Shown piece by piece: positions 1-10,460 of a stretch of DNA of 64,000 bases (positions are counted from its first letter, which is position 1; every line of letters starts with the position of its first letter). Below the pieces are notes generated by a model that saw nothing but the letters and a program-made list of their open reading frames with translations, did not search any database and had not been told where the DNA came from. The stretch spans positions 558,001 through 622,000 of the forward strand of contig NZ_OU015521.1 of assembly GCF_907164955.1 (NCBI RefSeq), read 5' to 3'. The translations under genes and the position numbers were made by a program. The DNA is from Coxiella endosymbiont of Dermacentor marginatus. GTDB lineage: Bacteria; Pseudomonadota; Gammaproteobacteria; Coxiellales; Coxiellaceae.

Positions 1-946
1 AGAAAGTGCTAGAAATTAAACCAAGACAGCAGACGAATTAAATTTGATCGTGGTAGAAATTTATACATCGGAGGGAATTAGCCCACAAGATCCTTAATCC
101 TCTTGCCTAAATATTCTCTAAAGATGAAAGACAACACAGTGCTAGTCGACACATCACCTTATCCAGTAGTCTTTGATCTATGTTTACGGACTTTGAGATC
201 TTTTCAAGGAATTGCTTATTGGAATTCTTCTTTCGTCTTTGCATGATAAAATAAGTCTATTAATTATAACGAGACCAATTTAATAAACCGGACAAAATTT
301 TAGATAGCTAATTATTCAAAGAGATAAAAAAAAGAAGAACTCGGAAGCTCCGATTCTCCAGAATAAAACATGATCATCATCATTTAATAAAGGATTATAA
401 TAGTAACAGATGGCAAATTTTATTTTGGCAGTTCACGTGGTAAGACTTATATGCATTTAATTTAAAGACTAAAAATTGTTATTTCCTAGACTAAGCTGTT
501 CGATTGCAAGCTGTAATACAGACGGTGTAGTATTTTTGATAATTTATTATATAATTAATTAAGTAATATTGATAGCAGAAGTATTATTTGGATGAAAGAG
601 ATAATACAATCCTTACTATCAATTTTTAAATAAGCCAAAGGATTGTATTAAGTCAAATTCTAAATTTTAGAAGTTATAGCAGTGAATCTGTTTTTAGAAA
701 TTTTCATGTCGGTAGCAATCAGATGAAACCACTACCTTCTTCTCATCCTAATGGTGCCAATCACGGCTTAAAATCAAGATCCCAGAAGATCACTATGTTT
801 TTACACATGCACAACGTGTTTTCACTCGAACACTTTATAGTGAACACCAAATGCTACGTGAAAGTTGTTTTTATTTTTGTTTATTTCTAAAAACGAATAT
901 TCCTTTTAAAATATTCATGGCAATTTAATTCTACAGAAAAATCAAT
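1..946. other. Gene-free AT-rich stretch
   Basis: I see no convincing gene here. All frames are interrupted often and no family signature stands out. One forward frame around 782-880 stays open and reads like eroded protein (it includes FTHAQRVFTRTLYSEHQ), but I cannot assign it. The stretch most likely holds decayed coding sequence, as do other gaps in this window. Confidence 0.5.
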
Positions 947-1020
947 CGGGATGAGAAAATTTGAACCTCTGGCCTCTTATCCCCTGAAGGCAGTTGCTCT
1001 GTCAGCTAAGCTATACCTGT
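947..1020 (-). pseudogene. Degenerate tRNA remnant
   Basis: Read on the minus strand, this 74-nt stretch has the order and spacing of a tRNA. It shows TA at positions 8-9, a D arm with GCTT pairing to GAGC, and a T arm in which AGAGG and TTTCT enclose a TTCAAAT loop. The anticodon stem no longer pairs, and only about three of the seven acceptor positions can pair, so it cannot fold as a working tRNA. The original amino acid cannot be read safely. It lies just downstream of ispB. Confidence 0.45.
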
Positions 1021-1152
1021 AATTTCCAGATATTCTTTCTGGACATTCTTTTCTGTCTTATCTAATTATCCTTTAAAATCACTTAGAACGAAATTTAAGA
1101 TCATGACTTTTACAGAAGAGTATACCAGATGGGCAAAGGCCTATCGCAATTC

Positions 1153-2163
1153 TTAACGTTGACGGCTTACGATAAATTTTGCTAATGCTTCTAAGTTGTG
1201 GCGAAAAGGAGAAAGAGGTAATTGCTGTAATTGAATTTGTGCTTTTTCAATTTCTTGATTAGCACGTTTCTGAGTATATTCTCGAGCCTTAGTATCAGAA
1301 ATAATTTGCATAATGGAGTGCAGATTCCCCAATCCCCCTTTTTTAATAGCTTTATGAATAAGCTCAGCTTTTCGAAGAGTAGTTTGTTGTTTGGCATAAA
1401 TTAAAGGCAGTGTTACTTTCCCTCCTGCCAAATCATCGCCAATATTTTTATCTAACTTAAAAGGATCTTCGCTATAGTCAAGAAGATCATCGATAATTTG
1501 ATATGCCATTCCTATGTATAAACCAAAGGAAGCCATTGCCTTTCGTACAGCCTCATTTTTCGTTCCGATAATTGCACCAATTTCAGCGGCGGCGGAAAAC
1601 AATTGAGCCGTTTTACGGCGAATAACTTCATAATAAGTTGATTCTTCAACATTAGGATCGTTTTGATTCATAAGTTGCCAAACTTCTCCTTCTGCAATTT
1701 CGTTGGCAGTGTTAGCTAACACTTTCATGATGGGGATATTGTTACGTTTAGCTAAAATCTGAAAGGCGCGAGAATATAAAAAGTCGCCTACCAGTACGCT
1801 CGCAGAATTTCCCCATATTGCATTAGCCGTTTGCTGACCGCGACGCTGATTGGATTTATCAATAACATCGTCATGCAGCAAAGTAGCAGTATGGATAAAT
1901 TCAATGACTACGGCTAATTCATGATGTTCTGTGTTTTGATCATAACCACAGCCACAGGCATGAGCAGCTAGAAGTACTATCAACGGTCGTAAACGTTTAC
2001 CTCCACTTTGAATAATATAATGGGCAATTTTTTGCATTAGAGGTATATCGGAAGAAAGCTCTTTAAGCATAAGAGCATCGACAGCTTCTAAATCCCGTTT
2101 TACAGGAAATTGAAGTGATTTCATAAAGGGAGATATATTTGAAATAATTTCAGTGGTTTTCAT
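1153..2163 (-). CDS. ispB: Octaprenyl-diphosphate synthase
   Basis: A trans-type polyprenyl diphosphate synthase that extends farnesyl diphosphate with IPP units to make the side chain of ubiquinone. The 336 residues show GGKRLRP near 54-60, the first aspartate-rich motif DDVID at 98-102 followed by the RRG context, and an intact second motif DDLLD at 225-229 followed by GDDLAGGK. Length is close to the family norm of about 323, and the N-terminus is a little longer. It is transcribed divergently from rplU, a conserved gammaproteobacterial arrangement. Both catalytic motifs are intact, unlike those of the second family member at 62444. Octaprenyl specificity is inferred from synteny and family resemblance, not from the sequence alone. 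Confidence 0.93.
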   Translation of the reverse strand: MKTTEIISNISPFMKSLQFPVKRDLEAVDALMLKELSSDIPLMQKIAHYIIQSGGKRLRPLIVLLAAHACGCGYDQNTEHHELAVVIEFIHTATLLHDDVIDKSNQRRGQQTANAIWGNSASVLVGDFLYSRAFQILAKRNNIPIMKVLANTANEIAEGEVWQLMNQNDPNVEESTYYEVIRRKTAQLFSAAAEIGAIIGTKNEAVRKAMASFGLYIGMAYQIIDDLLDYSEDPFKLDKNIGDDLAGGKVTLPLIYAKQQTTLRKAELIHKAIKKGGLGNLHSIMQIISDTKAREYTQKRANQEIEKAQIQLQQLPLSPFRHNLEALAKFIVSRQR

Positions 2164-2329
2164 GTCGTTTTCATGCTAGGAAAGTGACAGTGGCTGTGTC
2201 AAGTATCTGCTTTTATCGAGAGGATTTCCTAATCATTAGGTAAATGACCCGATGTTTGTATTTATAGCTTGTCAGGTAATGAAAGATTCCGTAAAATTCG
2301 TCCTCTTTACTATTTAATTGGAATTTACG

Positions 2330-2665
2330 ATGTATGCAATTGTTAAAACCGGTGGTAAACAATATCGAGTCACTAAAGGTAAAATCTTAAAAATAGAAAA
2401 ATTGGCTCAAAAAATTGGTGCTTCTGTAGAGTTTAACGACATATTGTTGATTGGGGAAGACAATGATTTATACATTGGATCTCCTCAAGTAACAGGCGCA
2501 AAAGTAATAGCGGAAATTGTTGACCATGGGCGAGCTGCTAAAATTGATATTATCAAGTTTAAACGGCGTAAACATTATATGAAGCGCATGGGACATCGAC
2601 AAGATTTTACGACAGTAAAAATCATAGACATCAACCTCGATAATAAAGAAAGAAGGTACAAATAA
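2330..2665 (+). CDS. rplU: 50S ribosomal protein L21
   Basis: Large-subunit ribosomal protein L21, which binds 23S rRNA. I place the start at the ATG at 2330 because the protein then begins [14 protein letters not shown], the usual start of the family. A TTG twelve bases upstream (2318) is in frame but would add residues not found in relatives. The product is 111 residues, and the C-terminal part carries the basic [16 protein letters not shown] segment. Its stop overlaps the rpmA start by one base (TAATG), so the two genes are probably translationally coupled. Confidence 0.96.
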   Translation: MYAIVKTGGKQYRVTKGKILKIEKLAQKIGASVEFNDILLIGEDNDLYIGSPQVTGAKVIAEIVDHGRAAKIDIIKFKRRKHYMKRMGHRQDFTTVKIIDINLDNKERRYK

Positions 2666-2931
2666 TGGCTCATAAGAAAGCGGGTGGTAGTACACGAAAT
2701 GGTCGTGATTCTAATCCCAAAATGTTGGGTATAAAGCGATTTGGAGGCGAGCGAGTGGTATCTGGAAATATAATTATTCGGCAACGAGGTACCCATTGTC
2801 GCCCAGGAGAAAATGTGGGAATAGGTCGGGATCATACTCTATATGCCTTAATTGATGGTAAGGTTAAATTTACGCGAAAAGGAATCAAGAAACGTAACTA
2901 CGTTTCTATCGAATCTGTTAGAGGAGTTTAG
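2665..2931 (+). CDS. rpmA: 50S ribosomal protein L27
   Basis: Ribosomal protein L27, whose N-terminus reaches toward the peptidyl transferase centre. The 88-residue protein begins [19 protein letters not shown], the hallmark of the family, and has normal length. The start overlaps the rplU stop by one base, and an AGAAGG stretch inside the end of rplU serves as ribosome site. obgE follows about 100 bases later, completing the conserved rplU-rpmA-obgE group. Confidence 0.97.
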   Translation: MAHKKAGGSTRNGRDSNPKMLGIKRFGGERVVSGNIIIRQRGTHCRPGENVGIGRDHTLYALIDGKVKFTRKGIKKRNYVSIESVRGV

Positions 2932-2965
2932 CCTTTTTAAAGTCCTTTACTCCACTTTTTCTTCT

Positions 2966-2996
2966 CTCTATCGATGGATGTAGAGTAGATTTTTTC
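2966..2996 (+). terminator. Weak terminator candidate after rpmA
   Basis: A short inverted repeat (CTCTA at 2966-2970 and TAGAG at 2981-2985) is followed by a run of six T at about 2990-2995, between rpmA and obgE. The stem is only five base pairs, so this is a weak candidate that may only attenuate transcription into obgE. Confidence 0.3.
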
Positions 2997-3030
2997 TTGC
3001 GAAGAAAGGGAGTGAGAGATAATTATAATC

Positions 3031-4056
3031 ATGAAATTCGTAGATGAAATATCAGTGCGAGCAGAAGGTGGAGACGGTGGACATGGCTGCTTAAGTTTTC
3101 GTCAAGAGAAGTTTATTCCACAAGGTGGCCCAGATGGTGGTAATGGTGGGGATGGTGGAAGTGTCTATTTTATTTCAGATAAATCTATAAACACATTAGT
3201 AGAATTTCGTTATCAACAGTTGCTGCGAGCACAAAATGGTCAACCGGGCATGGGTAAGCTTCGTAGTGGAAAAAAGGGGGAAGATTTAGTAGTGTCTGTT
3301 CCATTAGGAACTGCGGTTTACAACAAAGAAACAGGGGAGCTAATTGGAGATTTAATTGAAAAAGGTCAGAGACTCTGTGTAGCTAGAGGAGGACGGCACG
3401 GTTTAGGGAATGTTCATTTTAAAAGCAGTATCAATCAAGTTCCTAGAAAAATAACTTCCGGAGAAGAAGGCGAAAAACGTGAATTAAAATTAGAGTTGAA
3501 ATTATTAGCCGACGTTGGTTTATTGGGCCTACCTAATGCAGGAAAATCTACCTTCATGCGTGCAGTTTCAAAAGCTACTCCGAAAATCGCCGATTATCCG
3601 TTCACTACTCTTTATCCGCACCTTGGGGTGGTACGTATTGGAGAATATCGAAGTTTCATCATTGTAGATATGCCAGGTATCATTAAAGGGTCTAGCATGG
3701 GAACAGGGCTTGGCATTCAATTTTTAAGACATCTCGAGCGAACTCAAATCCTATTGTATATCGTCGATATAGCTCCTATAGGACACTTAGATTCAGTGAT
3801 TCAAGATGTCCAAGCAGTTTCAGACGAGCTCAATGAATTCGGCAACAAACTTTTAGAAAAACCAAAATGGTTAGTATTTAATAAAACAGATTTATTGTCT
3901 CCCAAGGAGATTAAGAAGCGGTGTAAAGAGATTATTAAAAAGCTTAACTGGCATCATGGCCCAGTTTATAAAATTTCAGCTATTGAGCATAAAAGAACGC
4001 AGAAGCTATGCTATGATCTGATGCAATTTATTGAAAAGACAACCCGTGCACGGTGA
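3031..4056 (+). CDS. obgE: GTPase Obg
   Basis: Essential ribosome-associated GTPase involved in assembly of the 50S subunit and stress signalling. The glycine-rich Obg fold occupies residues 1-158, with GGDGG and [12 protein letters not shown] segments. The GTPase domain follows: P-loop GLPNAGKS at 166-173, G2 region TTLYPHLG, G3 DMPG at 213-216 and G4 NKTD at 284-287. The 341 residues are slightly short of the E. coli protein, which carries an acidic C-terminal tail absent here. It is third in the rplU-rpmA-obgE group. The ATG at 3031 starts directly with the conserved MKFVDE. Confidence 0.96.
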   Translation: MKFVDEISVRAEGGDGGHGCLSFRQEKFIPQGGPDGGNGGDGGSVYFISDKSINTLVEFRYQQLLRAQNGQPGMGKLRSGKKGEDLVVSVPLGTAVYNKETGELIGDLIEKGQRLCVARGGRHGLGNVHFKSSINQVPRKITSGEEGEKRELKLELKLLADVGLLGLPNAGKSTFMRAVSKATPKIADYPFTTLYPHLGVVRIGEYRSFIIVDMPGIIKGSSMGTGLGIQFLRHLERTQILLYIVDIAPIGHLDSVIQDVQAVSDELNEFGNKLLEKPKWLVFNKTDLLSPKEIKKRCKEIIKKLNWHHGPVYKISAIEHKRTQKLCYDLMQFIEKTTRAR

Positions 4057-4099
4057 AGAACAAATCCAGGTTTTTACTTTTACTGTTGATCATCCTCTG

Positions 4100-4366
4100 T
4101 TATGATTTTAACGCTTTTACTCTCTGACTTAAGCGGCTTTTTAAGCGAGCTGCTTTTTTAGGATGAACAACCTGCTTACCAGCAGCCTTATCAAGCAATC
4201 GGATAGCCTTTTGAAAGATGCCTTGAATAGTCGAGTGATCATTAGATTGAAGGATTTTTAACGTTTTTTTTACAATAGTCCGTACAGACGCACGATAACT
4301 TGCATTTTGCAGTTGCCGTTTTTGATTTTGTCGTGCACGTTTTTTTGCTTGCGGGGAGTTAGCCAC
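4100..4366 (-). CDS. rpsT: 30S ribosomal protein S20
   Basis: Small primary-binding ribosomal protein S20. The 88-residue, highly basic protein begins MANSPQAKKRARQNQKR and ends with the conserved HPKKAARLKSRLSQRV region. It is convergent with obgE and divergent from murJ; rpsT next to murJ (mviN) and ribF is a common gammaproteobacterial layout. Confidence 0.95.
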   Translation of the reverse strand: MANSPQAKKRARQNQKRQLQNASYRASVRTIVKKTLKILQSNDHSTIQGIFQKAIRLLDKAAGKQVVHPKKAARLKSRLSQRVKALKS

Positions 4367-4512
4367 GATTACCCTCTAACAAAATTTTTCAATAATTAAC
4401 GAATTAACCCTGCTAGATTAACCCTTTCAACGTACTACGTTAAAAGATGTTTGTCAATAGGATAAGCCTGCGATATCCTTACCCACCTTGCTCTCAAAAA
4501 CAGAAGAGCTCT

Positions 4513-6060
4513 ATGAGTCATAAGTTACTTAAATCTACATTAATTGTTTCCAGTATGACGCTTATTTCTCGTTTTTTGGGGTTCATGCGAGACATAATAC
4601 TTGCTGCGTTTTTTGGTGCGAGTCCTTCTTTTGATGCCTTTTTAGTTGCATTCAAAATCCCTAATTTCATACGTCGATTGTTTGGCGAAGGGGCTTTTAC
4701 CCAAGCTTTTGTACCCGTATTAACGGAATATCAGGCTCATCGTTCGCAAAAAGAAGTCCATCAGTTTATCAATGCACTTGCTGGAAGTGTGAGTGTGATT
4801 TTGATAGTTATTGTTGCTCTTACTGAAATTATTGCTCCTTTGATCATTATGGTGTTTACACCCGGGTTCGTACGTGATCCTGTCCGTTTAACTTATGCTA
4901 TTCATATGCTGCGAATCACCTCTCCCTATTTATTATTAATTGCTTTAACTGCCTTTTCGGGAGCTACATTGAATACTTTTAATCGATTCGCCATACCAGC
5001 CTTTACTCCAGCATTATTAAATGCTGCTATGATCGCGGTAGTGTGGTTTTTAGCACCTTATGTCTCAATTCCTATTTATGTTTTAGCTTGGAGTGTACTA
5101 ATCGGTGGTTTTTTGCAATTGGTAACTCAACTTCCTTTTTTATATCATTTAGGATTTCTACCTATTCCCAAATGGAAATGGCGCGATCCTGGAGTAGTTC
5201 GGGTTTTAAAATTAATGATACCGGCATTATTTGGTGTTTCTATTGCACAAATTAGTTTATTAATTGATAATTTTTTTGCTTCCTTTTTAGCAGCTGGCAG
5301 TATTTCGTGGTTGTATTATTCTGATCGATTAACATATTTACCTTTAGGTGTTATTGGTGCTACGTTAGCGACCGTAGTGTTACCTAGTTTATCACGATAT
5401 CATAGCTTAAAGTCTACAAGTGCTTATTCGGCTACACTTGATTGGGCTTTAAGAATGACAGTACTAATTGGTATTCCTTCTGCTGTAGCTTTGTTTATCC
5501 TAGCAGGTCCTTTGTTAGCAACTTTGATTTATCACGGTGCTTTTATGGCACACGATGTTCTTATGACTCAAAGAAGTCTGTGGGCATTTTCAGTAGGTTT
5601 GCCAGGTTTTATGCTTGTTAAAATTTTAGCATCTGCTTTTTATTCCAGTCAGAATATAAAAACCCCAGTGAAAATCGCGATAGTGGCGGTTGGAGCTAAT
5701 CTTGTTTTAAACGTGCTCCTGATTCATCCATTCGCCTATATAGGGCTTGCTTTGGCCACTTCGTTGGCCTCCACTTTTAACGCAGGACTTCTTTTATATG
5801 TTTTATTGCGACGTTCGATTTGTAGGCTATCCTCAAACTGGTCAAAATTAATTTTTCAATCAGCAGTAGCTAATTTTATGATGGGTTTTGTCGTTGTTCG
5901 GTTTTCAGGAGATATGGGACGATGGCTGGCCTGGTCTGCGAGAGAACGAATTTGGCATTTGTTAGCTGTAATTTTATTGGGATTTTTTACTTATTTAGCA
6001 GCGTTGTGGATTTTAGGATTGAGACTTTCTGATCTGCGGCCTTCGATTACAATTGATTAA
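4513..6060 (+). CDS. murJ: Lipid II flippase MurJ
   Basis: Inner-membrane flippase of the MOP superfamily that moves lipid II across the membrane for peptidoglycan synthesis. I chose the ATG at 4513 (protein begins MSHKLLKS), giving 515 residues, the usual MurJ length. An in-frame ATG at 4447 would add 22 residues with no family match. The N-terminal signature SRFLGFMRD, with the essential early Arg/Asp pair, is followed by about fourteen hydrophobic helices. ribF begins a few bases after the stop, suggesting cotranscription. Retention of MurJ, with the dacA product encoded at 59030, indicates that a cell wall is still made. Confidence 0.95.
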   Translation: MSHKLLKSTLIVSSMTLISRFLGFMRDIILAAFFGASPSFDAFLVAFKIPNFIRRLFGEGAFTQAFVPVLTEYQAHRSQKEVHQFINALAGSVSVILIVIVALTEIIAPLIIMVFTPGFVRDPVRLTYAIHMLRITSPYLLLIALTAFSGATLNTFNRFAIPAFTPALLNAAMIAVVWFLAPYVSIPIYVLAWSVLIGGFLQLVTQLPFLYHLGFLPIPKWKWRDPGVVRVLKLMIPALFGVSIAQISLLIDNFFASFLAAGSISWLYYSDRLTYLPLGVIGATLATVVLPSLSRYHSLKSTSAYSATLDWALRMTVLIGIPSAVALFILAGPLLATLIYHGAFMAHDVLMTQRSLWAFSVGLPGFMLVKILASAFYSSQNIKTPVKIAIVAVGANLVLNVLLIHPFAYIGLALATSLASTFNAGLLLYVLLRRSICRLSSNWSKLIFQSAVANFMMGFVVVRFSGDMGRWLAWSARERIWHLLAVILLGFFTYLAALWILGLRLSDLRPSITID

Positions 6061-6064
6061 CATC

Positions 6065-7012
6065 ATGAAATTAATACGCGGTAGATACCCTATAAAAAAA
6101 AAATTAGGTAGTTATTGCGTTGCCACTTTAGGGAACTTTGATGGCATGCATTTAGGTCATCAATCTCTCTTTAAAAAATTAAAATCCTTAGGGCAAGAAC
6201 TAAATCTACCCACAGTAATTATCGTGTTTGAACCTCAACCTAAAGAATTTTTTTCAGAGAATCAACCAGGTTCGCGATTAATGTGCTTTCGCGAAAAATG
6301 GGACTCATTTCAAGCATGGGAAGTCGACTTCCTTATATGTCTTCGCTTTAATCAAGCATTAGCAAATTTACCTCCTGAAAATTTTGTTAAAGAAATTTTA
6401 GTCGATCAACTTGGAATAGAAGGTATTGTCGTGGGAGATGACTGTCGATTTGGAGCCAAACGCGCAGGTAATTATCAGTTACTTAAAAAATTAGGAAAAC
6501 GTTATTGTTTCAAAGCTATAGAAATGGCTCCAGTTCTCTATAAATACCAAAGAATTAGTAGCACTCGGATACGCCGTGCTTTGGAAAAGGGAAATTTGAA
6601 TTTGGTGCGTAGTTTATTAGGTCGTCCTTATTGGCTCTGTGGCAAGGTTCTTACTGGTGAAAAACTTGGGCGCAAATTAGGTTTTCCGACAGCTAATATT
6701 AATTTGCATAGAAATAAAGTATCATTAACTGGTATTTTTGTAATCCGCGCTTATTTAGAGAACGAAGTTTTTCAAGGGGTAGCTAGTTTAGGAGTACGTC
6801 CTACTTTTGGAGGCACTAGAATATTATTAGAAGTGTATCTTTTTAATTTCTCTCGCAATATTTATGGCTGTTATTTACGAGTTGAGTTTTTATATAAATT
6901 ACGATCTGAAAAATGTTTCGTCTCGGTAGGCGATTTAGTGAAGCAGATGCATCAGGACGTATTAGAAGCAAAAAATTATTTTTTAACCGAAGATTGCTAT
7001 TGCCCGAGTTAG
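6065..7012 (+). CDS. ribF: Bifunctional riboflavin kinase / FAD synthetase
   Basis: Makes FMN from riboflavin and then FAD. The N-terminal adenylyltransferase domain carries the HxGH-type motif in GNFDGMHLGH (residues 23-32) and SSTRIR (165-170). The C-terminal kinase domain has GRPYW and GFPTAN (206-211). At 315 residues from the ATG at 6065 it matches the family; a TTG at 6053 overlapping the murJ stop is an alternative start that adds four residues. It sits in the conserved murJ-ribF-ileS-lspA series. FAD made here is needed by Lpd encoded at 32319. Confidence 0.95.
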   Translation: MKLIRGRYPIKKKLGSYCVATLGNFDGMHLGHQSLFKKLKSLGQELNLPTVIIVFEPQPKEFFSENQPGSRLMCFREKWDSFQAWEVDFLICLRFNQALANLPPENFVKEILVDQLGIEGIVVGDDCRFGAKRAGNYQLLKKLGKRYCFKAIEMAPVLYKYQRISSTRIRRALEKGNLNLVRSLLGRPYWLCGKVLTGEKLGRKLGFPTANINLHRNKVSLTGIFVIRAYLENEVFQGVASLGVRPTFGGTRILLEVYLFNFSRNIYGCYLRVEFLYKLRSEKCFVSVGDLVKQMHQDVLEAKNYFLTEDCYCPS

Positions 7013-7048
7013 AACATTTGTCCAGAATCTCTGATCTCATTTTGATAA

Positions 7049-9931
7049 ATGACGAAAGTTAAACAATCCAGTATGATATTTTCGTTAGAAACTGATAGGA
7101 GTGAAAAGACACCTTTGAGAATAGCTAATTACAAAGATATTTTAAATCTTCCACAAACCGACTTTCCTATGCGAGCTAATTTACCTCAGCGGGAGCTGGA
7201 AATATTAACCCGTTGGCAAGAATTAGATCTTTACCGAAAAATCCGGGAGACGTGCAATGGGCGACCCAAATTTATTTTACACGACGGACCTCCTTATGCT
7301 AACGGTCGTGCACATTTAGGAACCGCTTTCAATAAAATACTCAAAGACATTATTGTGAAATCAAAAACGTTGAGTGGTTTTGATGCACCTTTTATACCAG
7401 GTTGGGATTGCCATGGTTTGCCAATTGAACTCAATGTTGAAAAAAATGTGGGTAAAGAAAATTTATCTGCAAATGAGTTTCGCCAGGCTTGTCGTAATTA
7501 CGCAGTTTCACAAATAGAGCTTCAACTAGAAGATTTCAAACGATTAGGGATAATTGGAGATTGGAAAAATCCTTATTTAACTATGGAATTTCGTTATGAA
7601 GCCAATGTCGTTCATGCATTAGCTAAAATTGTAGCAAACGGACATTTAGTGCGTGGGAAAAAACCGGTTCATTGGTGTATAACTTGCGGTTCTGCATTGG
7701 CCGAAGCAGAAGTGGAATATCGTGATAAAGCTTCACCCTCTGTTGATGTGGCTTTTGACGTAGTTGATCTTGAAGAGATAAGCCGACGCTTCGATGTTAA
7801 AAATGAAAAGATACGTGTAATAGTGCCGATTTGGACGACAACGCCTTGGACATTACCAGTTAATGAAGCGGTTAGTGTCAATTCCGACTTACATTATGCC
7901 TTAATAAAGAGTGAACTTCATGATCAGCTCACTTATCTAATATTGGCTAAAGATTTGGTTGACAGTATTATGCAACGCTATCGTATTAACAATTACGAAA
8001 TACGCAGTAGTTTAAAAGGTGAGAAGCTGGAGGGTTTACAGTTACAACATCCATTTCTTCATCGAACTGTTCCGATTATTTTAGGTGAACACGTCACTAT
8101 CAAGTCAGGAACAGGAAATGTCCATACAGCACCTGCACATGGATTGGAAGATTATCTTGTTGCAGAAAAATATAATTTGCCGATTAATAATCTCATCGAT
8201 GCACGAGGTCTTTTTGTTGAAGGAACGTTTTTAGTTGCTGGTCAATCCGTCTTTAAAGCTAATGAGCTTATCATTGCCTTGTTAGCGGATAGCAAACATT
8301 TATTACATACTGAAACGATTCAACATAGTTATCCTCATTGTTGGCGTCATAAAACTCCATTAATCTTTCGTGCGACGCCGCAATGGTTTATTAGTATGGA
8401 CAAAAAAGGGTTGCGTAATCAAGCATTAACAGAAATTGAAAAAGTAAGATGGATTCCTGCTTGGGGACAGGTACGCATTAGAAAAATGATTGCTGACCGT
8501 CCGGATTGGTGTATTTCACGACAACGTTTGTGGGGAATTCCGATTCCCTTGTTTGTAGATAAACAATCTGGTAATTTGCATCCAAACACTCCAGACTTAA
8601 TGGAGAAAGTAGCACAATTAATCGAAAAAAACAGTGTTGATGCTTGGTTTAATTTAGAGAAAAAAACATTATTAGGCGACGAAGCTGAGCGCTATGAGAA
8701 AATAACAGATGTGTTAGATATATGGTTTGATTCCGGTGTAACTCATTTTGGTGTTTTAGAAAAGCAATTAGAATTGCATGTACCTGCTGAACTTTACCTA
8801 GAAGGTTCAGACCAGCACCGGGGATGGTTTCAATCGTCTTTATTAACTGCTTTGGCAATTCGAAATAAAGCACCTTACAAAACCGTATTGACATACGGTT
8901 TTGTGGTTGATAGTCGGGGACGAAAGATGTCCAAGTCTTTAGGAAACGTTATTTTATCGGCTGATGTGGTGAAAAATTTAGGTGCTGATGTGCTGCGATT
9001 ATGGGCCGCTTCCATGGATTATACTGTCGAAGTGAATGTATCCTCTGAAATTTTAAAGCGCACCTCAGATGCTTATCGACGAATCCGTAATACCGCGCGA
9101 TTTTTATTATCAAATTTATATGACTTTAATCCTAGAAAAGATATTGTGGCAGCAGAGCAATTAGTTACATTAGATCGATGGGCTATCGTCATAACTCAGC
9201 GATTACAAGATAAAATTATAGCTGCTTACGATCAGTATCGGTTTTCTACAATTTATCAAGCAATCCACAATTTTTGCACGGTAAATATGGGCAGTTTTTA
9301 TTTAGATATTTTGAAAGATCGGCTATATACGAGTAAAAAAACAGGTCTAGCTCGCCGTTCAGCACAAACAGCATTGTACTACATTACGGAAGCTTTCGTG
9401 CGTTGGATAGCTCCTATCATCAGTTTCACTGTGGATGAAATTTGGAAATTTATTCCAGGCGATCGTGAAGCATCTGTATTTTTAACCCAATGGTTTTCAG
9501 ATTTTCCAGTAATTAAACTATGTGAAGAAGAGGATCAAGCATGGCGGGTTTTGTTGCAAATTCGCGATGAGGTTAATAAAGTGTTAGAACACTGCCGTAA
9601 AGAGGATAAGATTGGTTCTGCATTGACTGCTGAAGTTTTATTGTATGCTGATAAAAATTTATATTCGGCTCTAGCAAAGTTAGGTGATGAATTACGTTTT
9701 GTATTAATTACCTCTGCAGCGAAAGTTTTCCCCATCAAAGAAAAAACTAAAGCGGCTTTTAGTACGAGTCTTCCTGGATTATTTTTAGAAATTCGCATTT
9801 TGAAATTCAAAAAGTGTGCTCGTTGCTGGCAATGTCAAAGCAGTGTGGGTCAAATTGAGGGGCATCCCGATTTGTGTGAACGCTGTGTGAATAATGCTTT
9901 TGGAAATGGAGAAGAGCGTCGATTTGCTTAA
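7049..9931 (+). CDS. ileS: Isoleucyl-tRNA synthetase
   Basis: Class Ia aminoacyl-tRNA synthetase that charges tRNA-Ile, with an editing domain. The protein shows PPYANG followed by the HIGH-type motif, here HLGT (89-92), then [10 protein letters not shown], the KMSKS loop (626-630) and a C-terminal zinc site with cysteines at 923, 926, 943 and 946. The 960 residues are about 20 more than E. coli because of an N-terminal extension: relatives begin near the [10 protein letters not shown] segment, so the true start may be a TTG at 7115, preceded by AGGAG. The last position of the HIGH motif is Thr instead of His. The reading frame is otherwise intact. Confidence 0.95.
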   Translation: MTKVKQSSMIFSLETDRSEKTPLRIANYKDILNLPQTDFPMRANLPQRELEILTRWQELDLYRKIRETCNGRPKFILHDGPPYANGRAHLGTAFNKILKDIIVKSKTLSGFDAPFIPGWDCHGLPIELNVEKNVGKENLSANEFRQACRNYAVSQIELQLEDFKRLGIIGDWKNPYLTMEFRYEANVVHALAKIVANGHLVRGKKPVHWCITCGSALAEAEVEYRDKASPSVDVAFDVVDLEEISRRFDVKNEKIRVIVPIWTTTPWTLPVNEAVSVNSDLHYALIKSELHDQLTYLILAKDLVDSIMQRYRINNYEIRSSLKGEKLEGLQLQHPFLHRTVPIILGEHVTIKSGTGNVHTAPAHGLEDYLVAEKYNLPINNLIDARGLFVEGTFLVAGQSVFKANELIIALLADSKHLLHTETIQHSYPHCWRHKTPLIFRATPQWFISMDKKGLRNQALTEIEKVRWIPAWGQVRIRKMIADRPDWCISRQRLWGIPIPLFVDKQSGNLHPNTPDLMEKVAQLIEKNSVDAWFNLEKKTLLGDEAERYEKITDVLDIWFDSGVTHFGVLEKQLELHVPAELYLEGSDQHRGWFQSSLLTALAIRNKAPYKTVLTYGFVVDSRGRKMSKSLGNVILSADVVKNLGADVLRLWAASMDYTVEVNVSSEILKRTSDAYRRIRNTARFLLSNLYDFNPRKDIVAAEQLVTLDRWAIVITQRLQDKIIAAYDQYRFSTIYQAIHNFCTVNMGSFYLDILKDRLYTSKKTGLARRSAQTALYYITEAFVRWIAPIISFTVDEIWKFIPGDREASVFLTQWFSDFPVIKLCEEEDQAWRVLLQIRDEVNKVLEHCRKEDKIGSALTAEVLLYADKNLYSALAKLGDELRFVLITSAAKVFPIKEKTKAAFSTSLPGLFLEIRILKFKKCARCWQCQSSVGQIEGHPDLCERCVNNAFGNGEERRFA

Positions 9932-9992
9932 AATAAATACTTACTTCGCTCATAATGTAAAAATTTCTAGCTGAAAAGTAGTGGATTAAAAA

Positions 9993-10460
9993 GTGAAAAC
10001 AACTTCGGGGAAAACAGCGTTACTTTGGTTATGGTTGAGTGTTTTTATTATTACGATAGATCAATTAACAAAATATCTAGTGTTTCATTATTTGACATTT
10101 GGCAGCACCGTTAAGAATTTTTCTTGGTTAAATTTGACACTAAATTATAATACTGGCGCTGCATTTAGTTTTTTAAGTACTGAAAGTGGTTGGCAAGTCT
10201 ATTTTTTTTCCCTAATTTCGTTAATAGTTGTTATATTCCTTATAGTATGGTTAAGTAGAACACAACGTTCCGATAAGTGGAGAGCTATTGGGTTTTCATT
10301 GATTGTTGGGGGAGCATTAGGTAATTTTATTGATCGGGTTCGCTTAGGATGTGTGATTGATTTTGTGGATTTTCATATTAAGAATTGGCACTATGCCACC
10401 TTCAACATTGCTGACAGTGCCATTTGTATGGGAGTCTTTTTATTGATAGTGTTGTGCTAA
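9993..10460 (+). CDS. lspA: Lipoprotein signal peptidase (signal peptidase II)
   Basis: Inner-membrane aspartyl protease that removes signal peptides from lipoproteins such as BamE, encoded at 39167. The start is GTG. The 155 residues contain four hydrophobic helices, DQLTK near residue 23, NTGAAF (53-58), and the two catalytic aspartate motifs: VIDF with Asp123 and FNIAD with Asp141. It is slightly shorter than E. coli LspA at the C-terminus. It follows ileS, the standard order. Confidence 0.95.
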   Translation: MKTTSGKTALLWLWLSVFIITIDQLTKYLVFHYLTFGSTVKNFSWLNLTLNYNTGAAFSFLSTESGWQVYFFSLISLIVVIFLIVWLSRTQRSDKWRAIGFSLIVGGALGNFIDRVRLGCVIDFVDFHIKNWHYATFNIADSAICMGVFLLIVLC

